From contig NZ_CP151657.1 of assembly GCF_038405225.1 (NCBI RefSeq), positions 496,001 through 560,000 on the forward strand: DNA of 64,000 bases, given 5' to 3'. Positions 7,936 to 16,034 of the stretch are shown piece by piece. Origin of the DNA: Arthrobacter citreus. Its GTDB lineage: Bacteria; Actinomycetota; Actinomycetes; Actinomycetales; Micrococcaceae. Position 1 is the first letter of the stretch. Every line of letters starts with the position of its first letter. The notes under the pieces were generated by a model. That model was not told the origin of the DNA. It worked only from the letters and a program-made list of their open reading frames with translations, and did no database searches. Both the position numbers and the translations under genes were made by a program.

Positions 7936-8736
7936 CTAGGGGCGGCGTGCGGTGGCAATCAGGGTGTCGGCGTTCAGGTTGTGCTCTTCGCCCAGCTGGC
8001 CAAGGAATCCTGTTTTGACCCGTTCGGCTGCTTCGGGATCGGTGGGCAGGAGGTGGCGGAGCCCGCTGCCCAGGACCAGGGACCAGGCCAGGGACGGACT
8101 GAGCTGGACCTGGGCGGGCGTTTCCAGGACCTTGATGTCCCGGAGTCCCAGCGACTCCAGCCATGCCGTCATTTTTTCCGGCGTCGCGAGGCGTTCGGCG
8201 TTGTTCCGCGAACGGGAGGGGCCCTCGGCGATCTCCGGTGTTTCCTTGCGGCACTCCTGCACCAGAAGCTCGGTGAACGGGGACATGGACCCTTCGGCCC
8301 AGGTGCTCAGCGCAAGCCGGCCGCCGGGGCGCAGGTTCGACACCAGGTGCGCCGCGCCGGCGTCCATGTCGGGAAGGAAGAACATCGAGTACGCGCTCAG
8401 CACCACGTCGTAGGGTTCCTCAGCGGTCCACTCAGTGACATCACCGAGGTGCAGGGTGACGTTCTCCAGGGCCAGGGTGGATGCCTTGGCCTGCGCGAGG
8501 GCCAGCATTTCGGCGGAAATGTCCACCCCGTCCACCCGGGCGCCGGGTCCGGCGTACTGGGCGGCGGGGATGGTCGTGGCGCCGCTGCCGCAACCGGCGT
8601 CCAGGATGCTGTCACCGATGCCGATTTCCGCTGCAGCCACCAGTGCGTTGCCCATGGGATTCCACAGCGAAGGTGCCAAACGGTCAAAGTCTGAGGCGCC
8701 GTCGTCGAACGCGGTTCCAATGTTGGTCTCGGGCAT
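7936..8736 (-). CDS. Class I SAM-dependent methyltransferase (UbiE-like)
   Basis: 266-residue methyltransferase with motif I ILDAGCGSGATTIPAA (about residues 44-60), motif II VDGVDIS and the post-I acidic loop LHLGDVTEW. The ATG at 8736 follows AAGGA with 7-nt spacing. It starts nine bases after the trmL stop, so the two form a short operon. The substrate cannot be told from sequence; the closest general class is small-molecule methyltransferases of the UbiE/COQ5 type. No zinc cluster or RNA-binding domain is present, so a role in tRNA modification alongside TrmL would be speculation. Confidence 0.88.
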   Translation of the reverse strand: MPETNIGTAFDDGASDFDRLAPSLWNPMGNALVAAAEIGIGDSILDAGCGSGATTIPAAQYAGPGARVDGVDISAEMLALAQAKASTLALENVTLHLGDVTEWTAEEPYDVVLSAYSMFFLPDMDAGAAHLVSNLRPGGRLALSTWAEGSMSPFTELLVQECRKETPEIAEGPSRSRNNAERLATPEKMTAWLESLGLRDIKVLETPAQVQLSPSLAWSLVLGSGLRHLLPTDPEAAERVKTGFLGQLGEEHNLNADTLIATARRP

Positions 8737-8745
8737 GGGGAGTCC

Positions 8746-9213
8746 TTAGAGCTGGGCACCTGCGAAGCCGTGCTGGCGCCAGGCTTCGTAGACGGCAATG
8801 GAGGCGGAATTGGCGAGGTTCAGGGAGCGCAGGGACGGCAGCATGGGCAGGCGGACCCGGGCGGTAACGTGCGGATCCTGCAGCACTTCCTGGTCCAGTC
8901 CAACGGATTCCCGTCCGAACATCAGCACGTCGCCCGGCTGATAGGAGATGTCAGTGTAGGAGGTATCGCCGTCGGACGTGAACGCGTAGACACGCTCCGG
9001 AGCCAGTGCCTTCCAGGCCGCCTCAAGCGTTGGGTGCACGTGGAGGACCGCGAGGTCGTGATAATCCAATCCGGCGCGGCGCAGCTTGGAATCCTCCAGT
9101 TCGAAGCCCAGGGGCTCAACGAGGTGGAGTTCGGCTCCGGTGATCGCGGCAAGGCGGATGGCGTTGCCGGTATTACCGGGGATTTCAGGGGTGTGGAAGA
9201 GGATGCGGAACAC
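8746..9213 (-). CDS. trmL: tRNA (cytidine(34)-2'-O)-methyltransferase TrmL-like
   Basis: 155-residue SPOUT (alpha/beta knot) methyltransferase that 2'-O-methylates the wobble base of tRNA-Leu. Family marks: MFRILFHTPEIPGNTGNAIR at the N-terminus, the FGRESVGLDQEVL motif, and the C-terminal knot LPMLPSLRSLNLANSASIAVYEAWRQ. The length is that of a minimal TrmL. The GTG at 9213 lies exactly 6 nt after a TAGGAT hexamer on the minus strand, so its transcript is probably leaderless and starts at the GTG itself. Confidence 0.93.
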   Translation of the reverse strand: MFRILFHTPEIPGNTGNAIRLAAITGAELHLVEPLGFELEDSKLRRAGLDYHDLAVLHVHPTLEAAWKALAPERVYAFTSDGDTSYTDISYQPGDVLMFGRESVGLDQEVLQDPHVTARVRLPMLPSLRSLNLANSASIAVYEAWRQHGFAGAQL

Positions 9214-9219
9214 ACCCCC

Positions 9220-9225
9220 ATCCTA
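9220..9225 (-). promoter_or_regulatory. -10 hexamer for leaderless trmL
   Basis: TAGGAT on the minus strand with 6 nt between its end and the GTG start at 9213, the spacing at which transcription begins on the start codon. Confidence 0.55.
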
Positions 9226-9234
9226 TGCCTGGAG

Positions 9235-10200
9235 CTAGCGCACAGACGCATCGATGAGTCCGCCGAGCACGGGAAGCTGCACCACATTGGGCTGGGGGCC
9301 GTCGTTGAAAAAACGGCGGAGCTCCCGCTGCAGGGTTCCGGCGTTGGCCACGTGGACCATGGCGGGGGAGCTGCGGCTGAGCGACGGCGGATAGTCGACC
9401 ACGGGTTCGAAGGGATTCCCGTTGGGGCTGTGCAGGATGACCCAGCCGCTGACGTTGCACTCCGGGAAGCGGTCCTGGAGCGTCCGCACGGCATCGGGCA
9501 GCCGGCCAATGCTGACCTCCCGGCCGCGGCTGCGCAGGTGGCGTCCGTCCCAGCTGTAGTTGCCGGAGGAAGCCATCTGGGATTCCAGCACGGCCATCCG
9601 GTAACCGCCCAGCAGGACGTGGCCCACATCGAGGTTCCCGCCGCGCGGAGAGCGGTCGGGCATGTGCAGCCCGTTCACCAGCCTGCCGGCCGGATAGTCC
9701 TCAAGCAGGGTGCGCTGCAGCAGTCCGATGGTGAGGTTCTCTCCGTCGTACCGGGCGGCGGCGGAACCCAGCCGGGAGAAAAATCCCGGGCGGCGCGGCG
9801 ATCCGTGGATCTGCTGCCCCGCCAGTGCGAGCGGCAGCACGGGTGGTGAATCGGGGGAGAAGTCGGGAACAAACCGCGGGGGAGTGTCGAGTGCGTCCTC
9901 GCCCGGGGCGGAACCGGCGCGCTGATAGCCGGTGCGGGCGCGGGCCGCAGCACCGCCCGCAGCGGGTCCGCCCTGTCCGGTTCCCGGCCTCCGCCCCAGG
10001 CTCAGGTCATAGGCCGCCTTCTGCTGCGGGTTGGACAGGACCTCGTACGCCTCCGCCACAACGTGGAAAGTCTCGCTGCTGCCGCCGGCGTCCGGATGCG
10101 TGGCGCGCGCCGCCCTGCGGTAAGCGGCCTTGATCTGTTCCGTGGTGGCCGTGGGGGTAAGACCCAAAACCTCATACAGCGTCTTGGGAGACGGGCTCAC
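9235..10200 (-). CDS. J-domain protein with NERD-like C-terminal domain
   Basis: 321 residues. Residues 6-66 are a J domain with the HPD tripeptide at 35-37, which stimulates DnaK-type chaperones. A flexible Gly/Pro/Ala linker follows, then a C-terminal domain (about 150-320) that is not a DnaJ zinc or substrate domain. Its pattern (GEN at 153, NLDVGHVLLGG at 189-199, LESQ at 205-208, YSWDG) resembles the NERD nuclease-related fold, but at the expected D...ExK positions it has G and Q, so catalysis looks unlikely. The GTG at 10200 has GAAAGGA before it. It is neither dnaJ1 nor dnaJ2 of the chaperone operons. The J domain is certain, the NERD assignment tentative. Confidence 0.8.
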   Translation of the reverse strand: MSPSPKTLYEVLGLTPTATTEQIKAAYRRAARATHPDAGGSSETFHVVAEAYEVLSNPQQKAAYDLSLGRRPGTGQGGPAAGGAAARARTGYQRAGSAPGEDALDTPPRFVPDFSPDSPPVLPLALAGQQIHGSPRRPGFFSRLGSAAARYDGENLTIGLLQRTLLEDYPAGRLVNGLHMPDRSPRGGNLDVGHVLLGGYRMAVLESQMASSGNYSWDGRHLRSRGREVSIGRLPDAVRTLQDRFPECNVSGWVILHSPNGNPFEPVVDYPPSLSRSSPAMVHVANAGTLQRELRRFFNDGPQPNVVQLPVLGGLIDASVR

Positions 10201-10270
10201 GGGCGTTCCTTTCGGTGCGGCGTCGCGCAGGTTATTCGGTGCCGAACGTGCCGGCGGGTCTTGGGGTTGG

Positions 10271-10350
10271 CAGTGCATTTGAAGTGGACAGTGCATTTGG
10301 AGCGGACAGTGCTTGGAAGTAAACAGTGCATTGGAGTGACAGGGCATTAG
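10271..10350. repeat. Degenerate 16-18 bp tandem array between divergent-looking regulatory region and J-domain gene
   Basis: Four successive units begin CAGTGCATTTG or close variants, at 10271, 10289, 10307 and 10324, with a decayed fifth at 10340; spacings are 18, 18, 17 and 16 bp. It fills much of the 264-bp gap upstream of the J-domain gene (start 10200) and downstream of the uridine-kinase-like gene. Translation of this stretch gives repetitive Cys/His/Gln sequence unlike any J protein, so I treat it as non-coding. Confidence 0.75.
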
Positions 10351-10464
10351 CGCTGCAGCGGCTACAGGCCGCAGCAGGTACAACGACGCAGCGGCACACT
10401 ACGTTTCCTGAACCTCCCCGGTGGGAACGGCCCGCGGGGAACTTTACTGTGCGGAAGGACGATT

Positions 10465-11226
10465 CTAGCCGGATGCGGCCGGTCCGCGGCGATAGTTCGC
10501 GTCAGCGGCGGATATGACGCGGGGATGCTCCGGATGGCTGTTCTCCACCACCACTGACGCCTGCAGCGCCGGATCCGTGTCAGCGAAGTACAGCAGCTGG
10601 CCGCCCACATACCGGTGCATGTCCGGGTGATGCGGGTCCGAAGGCGAGCCGTCCCGCACCGCCATGCGGGCAGCAGTAACGGCGAAGGGAACGTCCAAAA
10701 AGATTGAAAAGTCCCAGTCCGCGGCCAGCTCGGCCCGGTGCAGGAACAGTCCGTCCACCAGGATGACGGCGGAGGCGGCGGCACGCTCCGGCGGCGGCGC
10801 CAGCACGGCGTCTGATGCCAGGTCGTGGCCGGCCGGCCGGCAGCAGCCGGATCCGCCGGGCTTCAGCGGATCAAGGACGTAGGCGCGGAACTGCTCCAGG
10901 TTGTAGGAATCGCGCCGGAATCCTTCGGGCGACCGGCTGCCGAGCCGGTGGCGGACGGCGCGGGGATGATGGAAGTCATCCAGTGCTATCCGCACCACGG
11001 GGCGGCGGAGCGGGTTCGCGGCAACAGTGTCGGCCAGGGCATCGGCAAAAGTCGTTTTCCCTGAACCGTCAACGCCGTCCACGGCCACGAAGATGCGCCG
11101 GCCCGGATGCAGGGCGCACAGCCGGGCAGCCAGGGCAGCCAGGAGCGGCGCCCGTCCCTCCGCTGCGGACTCCGGCACGGGTATCGGAAGCGGGCGGCGG
11201 GCGGCTGGTCCTGTCGGCGGCGTCAC
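10465..11226 (-). CDS. Uridine-kinase-like P-loop NTPase
   Basis: 253-residue P-loop kinase. Walker A GVDGSGKTT is at about 51-59, preceded by the strand IFVAVD, and the phosphoribulokinase/uridine kinase features follow (RIALDDFHHPR with the DDF acceptor-site motif, then ILVDGLFL as the Walker B-like strand, and later an Arg-rich lid). The GTG at 11226 has no clear ribosome site; a CAGACT hexamer ends 6 nt before it, so it may be leaderless. Actinobacteria carry several such orphan kinases annotated as uridine kinases; nucleoside specificity is not demonstrable here. Confidence 0.8.
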   Translation of the reverse strand: MTPPTGPAARRPLPIPVPESAAEGRAPLLAALAARLCALHPGRRIFVAVDGVDGSGKTTFADALADTVAANPLRRPVVRIALDDFHHPRAVRHRLGSRSPEGFRRDSYNLEQFRAYVLDPLKPGGSGCCRPAGHDLASDAVLAPPPERAAASAVILVDGLFLHRAELAADWDFSIFLDVPFAVTAARMAVRDGSPSDPHHPDMHRYVGGQLLYFADTDPALQASVVVENSHPEHPRVISAADANYRRGPAASG

Positions 11227-11291
11227 GGCAGCAGTCTGCCACGGAAAACCCCTTCACCCAGGGGGGAATCGGCATACACCGCGAACACCGT

Positions 11292-11297
11292 TAGAAT
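11292..11297 (+). promoter_or_regulatory. -10 hexamer for leaderless cysteine desulfurase gene
   Basis: TAGAAT ends 6 nt before the GTG at 11304, so transcription would start on the start codon. No ribosome site precedes the GTG, which fits a leaderless mRNA. The -35 region is poor. Confidence 0.6.
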
Positions 11298-11303
11298 TGG
11301 ACG

Positions 11304-12551
11304 GTGCCCGTGTATCTAGATCACGCGGCGACCACGCCTATCTCGGCATCGGCCCTCGCCGCACTTACTTCAGAACTTCGCCGCAGCGGAAACCCGTCCT
11401 CGCTGCACGGCTCCGGCCGGCGCGCCCGGATGGTGGTGGAGGAGTCCCGGGAAGCCCTGGCAGCCGCCGCCGGCGCCCATCCGTCGGAGATCATCTTCAC
11501 TTCGGGCGGAACCGAGGCCGACAACCTGGCCGTCAAGGGCCTGTACTGGTCCCGCCGGGATGCGGATCCCGCCCGCACCCGCATCCTCTGCTCGCCCATC
11601 GAGCACCACGCCGTCCAGGACACGGTCCAGTGGCTGGAAAAGCATGAAGGCGCCACCGTCGTGTGGCTGCCCGTGGACGGCGACGGCGTCGTACCCCTGG
11701 ACGCGATCCGGGCGGAGCTCGAAGCCCACGCTGACACGACGGCGCTGCTGACCGTGATGTGGGCCAACAACGAGGTCGGCACGGTGCAGGACATCCCCGC
11801 CATCACGGCGCTCGCCCACGCCCACGGCGTGCCCGTGCACACCGACGCCGTGCAGGCGTTCGGCGCCCTGCCGGTGAACTTCCGCGCCGCCGGCGTGGAC
11901 ACCATGGCCATCAGCGGCCACAAGATCGGCGGACCGGTGGGCATTGGGGCGCTCGTCGTCGGCCGGGCGGTCAAACTCACCCCGGTGATGCACGGCGGCG
12001 GCCAGGAACGGGACATCCGCTCCGGCACGCTGGACACACCCGGCATAGCCGCCTTTGCCGCGGCGGCCCGCGAGGTCACTGAAAACCTGCCGGCGGAAGC
12101 CGAGCGGCTGCGGAACCTGCGCGAGAAACTCATCACCGGCGTCGAGGAAGCGATTCCCGACGCGGTGCTGCGCGGCGTAAGGGACGACGGCGGCGCCGGC
12201 GCCTACAGTGACGGCATGCCCCGCCGGCTGCCCGGGAACGCGCACTTCACCTTCCCGGGCTGCGAAGGCGACTCGCTGCTGTTCCTGCTGGATCTGGCCG
12301 GTGTGGAGTCCTCCACGGGTTCCGCCTGCACCGCCGGAGTTCCCCGGCCATCCCACGTTTTGCTGGCCATGGGCCTGAGCGAAACGCAGGCCCGCGGCGC
12401 GCAGCGATTCAGCCTCGGGCATACAACCACCTCCGAAGACGTTGACACATTGTTGGCTGCCCTTCCCGAAGCCTATGAACGGGCAAAAAAGGCCGGAATG
12501 GCTTCCCATGTCAGCAGCATCCAAACAGCAGGAACAGGTTTTACTTCATGA
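11304..12551 (+). CDS. iscS: Cysteine desulfurase (IscS/NifS family)
   Basis: PLP enzyme that takes sulfur from cysteine and passes it as persulfide to acceptors. Residues 1-12 ([12 protein letters not shown]) and [10 protein letters not shown] are family marks. The PLP lysine is in SGHKIGG (K207) and the catalytic cysteine is in [10 protein letters not shown] (C342), in the short-loop context of class I IscS-like enzymes. Its stop overlaps the start of mnmA (ATGA at 12548), which strongly suggests that MnmA is its acceptor for tRNA 2-thiouridine. I recall the same iscS-mnmA order in mycobacteria. Whether it also serves Fe-S assembly (a separate SUF system is usual in this phylum) cannot be seen. 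Confidence 0.94.
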   Translation: MPVYLDHAATTPISASALAALTSELRRSGNPSSLHGSGRRARMVVEESREALAAAAGAHPSEIIFTSGGTEADNLAVKGLYWSRRDADPARTRILCSPIEHHAVQDTVQWLEKHEGATVVWLPVDGDGVVPLDAIRAELEAHADTTALLTVMWANNEVGTVQDIPAITALAHAHGVPVHTDAVQAFGALPVNFRAAGVDTMAISGHKIGGPVGIGALVVGRAVKLTPVMHGGGQERDIRSGTLDTPGIAAFAAAAREVTENLPAEAERLRNLREKLITGVEEAIPDAVLRGVRDDGGAGAYSDGMPRRLPGNAHFTFPGCEGDSLLFLLDLAGVESSTGSACTAGVPRPSHVLLAMGLSETQARGAQRFSLGHTTTSEDVDTLLAALPEAYERAKKAGMASHVSSIQTAGTGFTS

Positions 12552-13699
12552 AGGTTTTGGCAGCAATGAGCGGCGGAGTCGACTCCGCGGTAGCCGCAGC
12601 ACGAGCAGTGGAGGCCGGGCACGACGTCGTCGGCGTCCACCTGGCGCTTTCACGCATGCCCGGAACGCTGCGCACCGGCAGCCGGGGCTGCTGCACCATC
12701 GAGGACTCACGCGACGCCTGGCGTGCGTGCGACATCCTCGGCATCCCGTACTACGTGTGGGACTTCTCCGAGCGGTTCAAGGAAGACGTGGTGGATGACT
12801 TCATCGCCGAGTACGCCGCCGGCCGCACCCCCAACCCCTGCATGCGCTGCAATGAGCGGATCAAGTTCGCCGCGCTGCTGGAAAAGGCGCTGGCCCTTGG
12901 CTTCGACGCGGTCTGCACCGGCCATTACGCCAAGGTCCTCACCGACGCCGACGGCAACCCGGAGCTGCACCGCGCCGCCGACTGGGCCAAGGACCAGTCC
13001 TACGTCCTGGGCGTGCTGACCCATGAGCAGCTCAAGCACTCCATGTTCCCGCTGGCCGACACCCCGTCCAAGGCCGAGGTCCGCGCCGAAGCCGAGCGTC
13101 GGGGCCTGTCCGTGGCCAACAAGCCCGACAGCCACGACATCTGCTTCATTCCCGACGGCGACACCCGCGGCTGGCTCGAAGAGCGCATCGACCTTTCCGA
13201 GGGCGACATCGTGGACGCCTCCGGCGAGAAGATCGGCACCCACCCCGGTGCCAACGCCTTCACCGTGGGCCAGCGCAAGGGCCTGAAGCTGGGCCGCCCG
13301 GCCGACGACGGCAAGCCCCGCTTTGTGCTGGAGATCCGGCCCAAGGAAAACAAGGTCATTGTCGGACCGGAGAAGCTGCTGAACATCGACCAGATGCGCG
13401 GCATCAAGATCTCCTGGGCCGGCCTGCCGATCCCCGAGATCGCCGCCCGCGCCGAGTTCGACTGCATGGTCCAGGTCCGCGCCCACGGCGACCCCGTGGC
13501 GGCCCGCGGCTGGATGGAAGACGTCATCTCCGAAGAGACCGGCGGCGCCCGCGAGGAGCTGGTGGTCCGGCTGAACGAGCCGATGCGCGGCGTGGCCCCG
13601 GGCCAGTCCATGGTGATCTACCAGGGCACCCGTGTCCTGGGGCAGGCCACCATCGACAAGGCGCGGTCACTGGAATGGGATCCGACGGCGGTCTCCTAG
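12548..13699 (+). CDS. mnmA: tRNA-specific 2-thiouridylase MnmA
   Basis: ATP-dependent tRNA thiolase making s2U34 in Lys, Glu and Gln tRNAs. The PP-loop SGGVDSAV at residues 8-15 adenylates the base. The two catalytic cysteines are at C101 (NPCMRCN) and C199 (SHDICFI), the same spacing as in E. coli MnmA, and the TRNA-binding GHYAK segment is present. The C-terminal beta-barrel begins near [14 protein letters not shown]. 383 residues is normal. The ATG overlaps the cysteine desulfurase stop, with no good ribosome site of its own, so translation is likely coupled. Confidence 0.97.
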   Translation: MKVLAAMSGGVDSAVAAARAVEAGHDVVGVHLALSRMPGTLRTGSRGCCTIEDSRDAWRACDILGIPYYVWDFSERFKEDVVDDFIAEYAAGRTPNPCMRCNERIKFAALLEKALALGFDAVCTGHYAKVLTDADGNPELHRAADWAKDQSYVLGVLTHEQLKHSMFPLADTPSKAEVRAEAERRGLSVANKPDSHDICFIPDGDTRGWLEERIDLSEGDIVDASGEKIGTHPGANAFTVGQRKGLKLGRPADDGKPRFVLEIRPKENKVIVGPEKLLNIDQMRGIKISWAGLPIPEIAARAEFDCMVQVRAHGDPVAARGWMEDVISEETGGAREELVVRLNEPMRGVAPGQSMVIYQGTRVLGQATIDKARSLEWDPTAVS

Positions 13700-13806
13700 C
13701 GGCGGTCGCCCAGCAGGTGCTGCACGGCCCGGATCCGACTTCGGCTCTGTCCCTGGGCGGCGGCTGCCGCGGCGTAACGATCTCCGTCACGCCGCGGGCC
13801 GGACCC

Positions 13807-13812
13807 TAGACT
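13807..13812 (+). promoter_or_regulatory. -10 hexamer for leaderless chorismate mutase gene
   Basis: TAGACT ends exactly 6 nt before the ATG at 13819 and no purine-rich ribosome site lies between, so the mRNA is probably leaderless. Confidence 0.6.
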
Positions 13813-13818
13813 GGACCC

Positions 13819-14199
13819 ATGACTGATACCCCCGCAGACGAGTTTGACCCCACGGCCAGTTCCCTTTCCGGGAAGGTCTCCGACGAGGTCATGCAGGAAC
13901 TGCTGGCAGTGCGCAGCAGCATCGACAACATTGATGCCACGCTGGTGTACCTGCTGGCCGAGCGGTTCAAGGCCACGCAGCGGGTGGGATTCCTCAAGGC
14001 CGTCCACAGCCTTCCGGCCGGAGACCCGGGCCGTGAGGCAGCCCAGATTGCGCGGCTGCGCCGTCTCGCCGAAGACGCGCACCTGGACCCGGCCTTCGCC
14101 GAAAAGTTCCTGAATTTCATCATCAGCGAGGTCATCCGGCACCACCAGGCGATCTCCGACAACCACAACGGCGGCAACAGCAATGCAGCAGGACTCTAG
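13819..14199 (+). CDS. Chorismate mutase (AroQ type)
   Basis: 126-residue all-helical chorismate mutase that converts chorismate to prephenate for Phe/Tyr synthesis. The AroQ pattern is visible: helix 1 with RSSIDNIDATLVYLLAERF, the conserved Lys/Arg residues in KATQRVGFLKAVH, and the third helix with FLNFIISEVIRHHQ. A 20-residue acidic extension precedes helix 1. Its end overlaps the next gene by 17 nt. In actinobacteria a monofunctional AroQ of this size often needs the DAHP synthase for full activity; that partner is not in the window. Confidence 0.92.
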   Translation: MTDTPADEFDPTASSLSGKVSDEVMQELLAVRSSIDNIDATLVYLLAERFKATQRVGFLKAVHSLPAGDPGREAAQIARLRRLAEDAHLDPAFAEKFLNFIISEVIRHHQAISDNHNGGNSNAAGL

Positions 14200-15292
14200 A
14201 CACCCGGATCAAGCAGAGCCGGCGCCGGACGCCGCAGCCTCCACCACGGTGACGGCAACAGCCCTCGGTGCCTGGCCGGGAACGGATCCGCTCGAGGCAA
14301 CCCGGATCATCCGCGGCGAACTCGGCGACCCGCACCTTCCGTTTCTGGTGGAACTGCCTGCCCGGGGACCCGGGGCCGACGCCCTGGGACGCACCGCGGC
14401 CCTCCTAGTGGACCTTGCCGTTGACGTTCAGCCCCACGGCTGGCGGTTGGTGCCGCGGGCCGGAAAGGACCACCGGCGTGCCGTTTCCCTGCTGGGCCAG
14501 GACCTGAACGCCCTGGCCGACGTCGCCGGCTTGGAGGACAGCCCGTCCCGGCAGGTGAAGGTGTCCCTGCGCGGACCCCTTTCCCTGGCGGCCGGACTCC
14601 ACCTGCACAACGGGGAGCGGGCGCTGTCCGACTCCGGCGCCCGCCGTGAACTGCTCCAGTCCCTGACCGCCGGGGCGGCGGGCTTTGTTGCGCGGGTGCG
14701 CGATGCCGTGCCCGGGGCTGAAATCAACATCCAGCTGGACGAACCGGAGATCGCCGACGTGCTCGGCGGAAACATTCCCACGGCCAGCGGATACCGCACC
14801 CTCCGCTCCGTGCCGTCCGCGGAGGTGTCGCAGGCATGGCACCAGATCATCTCGGCGCTGTCCGACGCCGGGGCCGCCCAAACAGTGCTTCGGCTGCCGG
14901 ACACCGGCCGCACCGCCGCCATGCGTCCCGGGGCGCAGTCTCCCTTTACGCTGGCGCTCGGAGCCGGCGCCCATGGAGCTGCCATGCCCGCAGCCGGACT
15001 GACCGGAGCGGACTGGGAGGCGATCGCCGAAGCGGTGGAAGCCGGAAAATCGATCTGGCTGGGCATCCTGCCGGTGCTGCCAAACGGCGCTGAACCCCGC
15101 CAGGTCACCGCCCTCGTTCAGGACGTGATGCGGCCCTGGACCAAAATTGGCCTGGGCGCCGGCGCTCTGCCGGCTCTGCGCCTGACGCCGGCGTCGGATC
15201 TTGCGGAGGCATCGCCGTCGTCCGCCCGGAAGGTGCTGGCCAGGCTCACCCAGGCCGCTGAGGCCCTCACCTCGGTCGCAGCGGAAAGCTAG
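14183..15292 (+). CDS. MetE C-terminal-like (cobalamin-independent methionine synthase family) protein, no zinc ligands
   Basis: 369 residues with the TIM-barrel pattern of the MetE C-terminal / uroporphyrinogen decarboxylase-like superfamily: LGAWPGTDPLEATRII near the N-terminus, VKVSLRGPLSLAAGLHL, and INIQLDEPEIADVLGG, which corresponds to the IQxDEP motif of MetE. True MetE needs a Cys/His/Glu/Cys zinc site; this protein has no cysteine at all, so it cannot be a standard methionine synthase. The ATG at 14183 overlaps chorismate mutase by 17 nt; a GTG at 14249 (MTATALGAWPG) is an alternative start. A homologue near mnmA is, as I recall, also present in mycobacteria (Rv3015c region). Function unknown. 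Confidence 0.75.
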   Translation: MQQDSRHPDQAEPAPDAAASTTVTATALGAWPGTDPLEATRIIRGELGDPHLPFLVELPARGPGADALGRTAALLVDLAVDVQPHGWRLVPRAGKDHRRAVSLLGQDLNALADVAGLEDSPSRQVKVSLRGPLSLAAGLHLHNGERALSDSGARRELLQSLTAGAAGFVARVRDAVPGAEINIQLDEPEIADVLGGNIPTASGYRTLRSVPSAEVSQAWHQIISALSDAGAAQTVLRLPDTGRTAAMRPGAQSPFTLALGAGAHGAAMPAAGLTGADWEAIAEAVEAGKSIWLGILPVLPNGAEPRQVTALVQDVMRPWTKIGLGAGALPALRLTPASDLAEASPSSARKVLARLTQAAEALTSVAAES

Positions 15293-15317
15293 GCGCAGCC
15301 GAAAGCTGGGCGAAGCC
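15284..15317 (+). repeat. 17-bp tandem duplication over the stop codon of the MetE-like gene
   Basis: GAAAGCTAGGCGCAGCC (15284-15300) is followed directly by a copy with two changes (15301-15317). The TAG stop (15290-15292) is in the first copy and has become TGG in the second. Confidence 0.7.
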
Positions 15318-15320
15318 GCG

Positions 15321-16028
15321 TCAGCGGCGCCGTTCCCACCGGGCCGGAACCGCGTCTGCGGGCAGCAAACCGTTCCAGGTCCGGCGGCGGTAGTCGAAGC
15401 TGCCGTCATAGACGAACACCGTTCCAACCTGCCGCTGAATGACCCGGGTTTGGATCCGGAAGGTGCCGGCGGCGTCGTACCACTGCTCCACATGGGCGTC
15501 AGCGGCGGCGAACCCCGGCAGGGGCAGCCGCAGCGGGCCCAGGAAGAGGCGGCTGTGGGGGGAATCCATCAGCAGATGGCCCTCCCCGGTCACGGACAGC
15601 ACCAGATCGGTGGCGAGGTTCCGCCTGCGGCCCAGGTAATCAGTGAGCTGGGCCGGCCCGGTGAGGCTGGTGGTGTCCTCGAAGATCCGGTCGCCGCGGG
15701 GGAAATGGAAGGTCCGGACCGCCGTCAGCGAAGGGCGGCCCCACGGGTCCAGATGCGGATAGTTGCGGATGCTGAAGGGAATCCGGGTGCCGAAGTCTGG
15801 GAAAAAGGCGTTGGACACCGGAATCAGTCCCAGCAGCGGACGCAGCCACGGGCGGGGACAGCCTGCGGTTTCGAAAACCCCGGTTCCTTCACCGCAGGTG
15901 CCGGCCTCAGGAACCAGTGAGAAGTATTCCTGCAGCTGGGGCTGCAGCCGCTCAAAGTCAGGGCCGAGGACTTGCCGGTAGATGGAGGCCGGGGGACCGG
16001 CGGGCGGTGGGGCGCCGAAGCTGTTCAT
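15321..16028 (-). CDS. DUF4166 domain protein
   Basis: 235 residues, soluble, with the DUF4166 pattern: an N-terminal segment SIYRQVLGPDFERLQPQLQEYF, a glycine-rich VFETAGCPRP stretch, then alternating beta strands containing RTFHFPRG, DYLGRRRNLATDLVLSVTGEGHLLM and a C-terminal WNGLLP. The ATG at 16028 follows TAGGAG. It lies seven bases after the DUF58 gene and is convergent with the MetE-like gene. The family is uncharacterised, often found next to or fused with NAD-dependent epimerase-like proteins; no enzyme can be assigned. Confidence 0.75.
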   Translation of the reverse strand: MNSFGAPPPAGPPASIYRQVLGPDFERLQPQLQEYFSLVPEAGTCGEGTGVFETAGCPRPWLRPLLGLIPVSNAFFPDFGTRIPFSIRNYPHLDPWGRPSLTAVRTFHFPRGDRIFEDTTSLTGPAQLTDYLGRRRNLATDLVLSVTGEGHLLMDSPHSRLFLGPLRLPLPGFAAADAHVEQWYDAAGTFRIQTRVIQRQVGTVFVYDGSFDYRRRTWNGLLPADAVPARWERRR

Positions 16029-16034
16029 GAACTC

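Noticed and set aside
10201-10383. Upstream extension of the J-domain gene including the repeat array as protein
   Set aside because: Repetitive Cys/His/Gln sequence; a good GAAAGGA site lies directly before the GTG at 10200.
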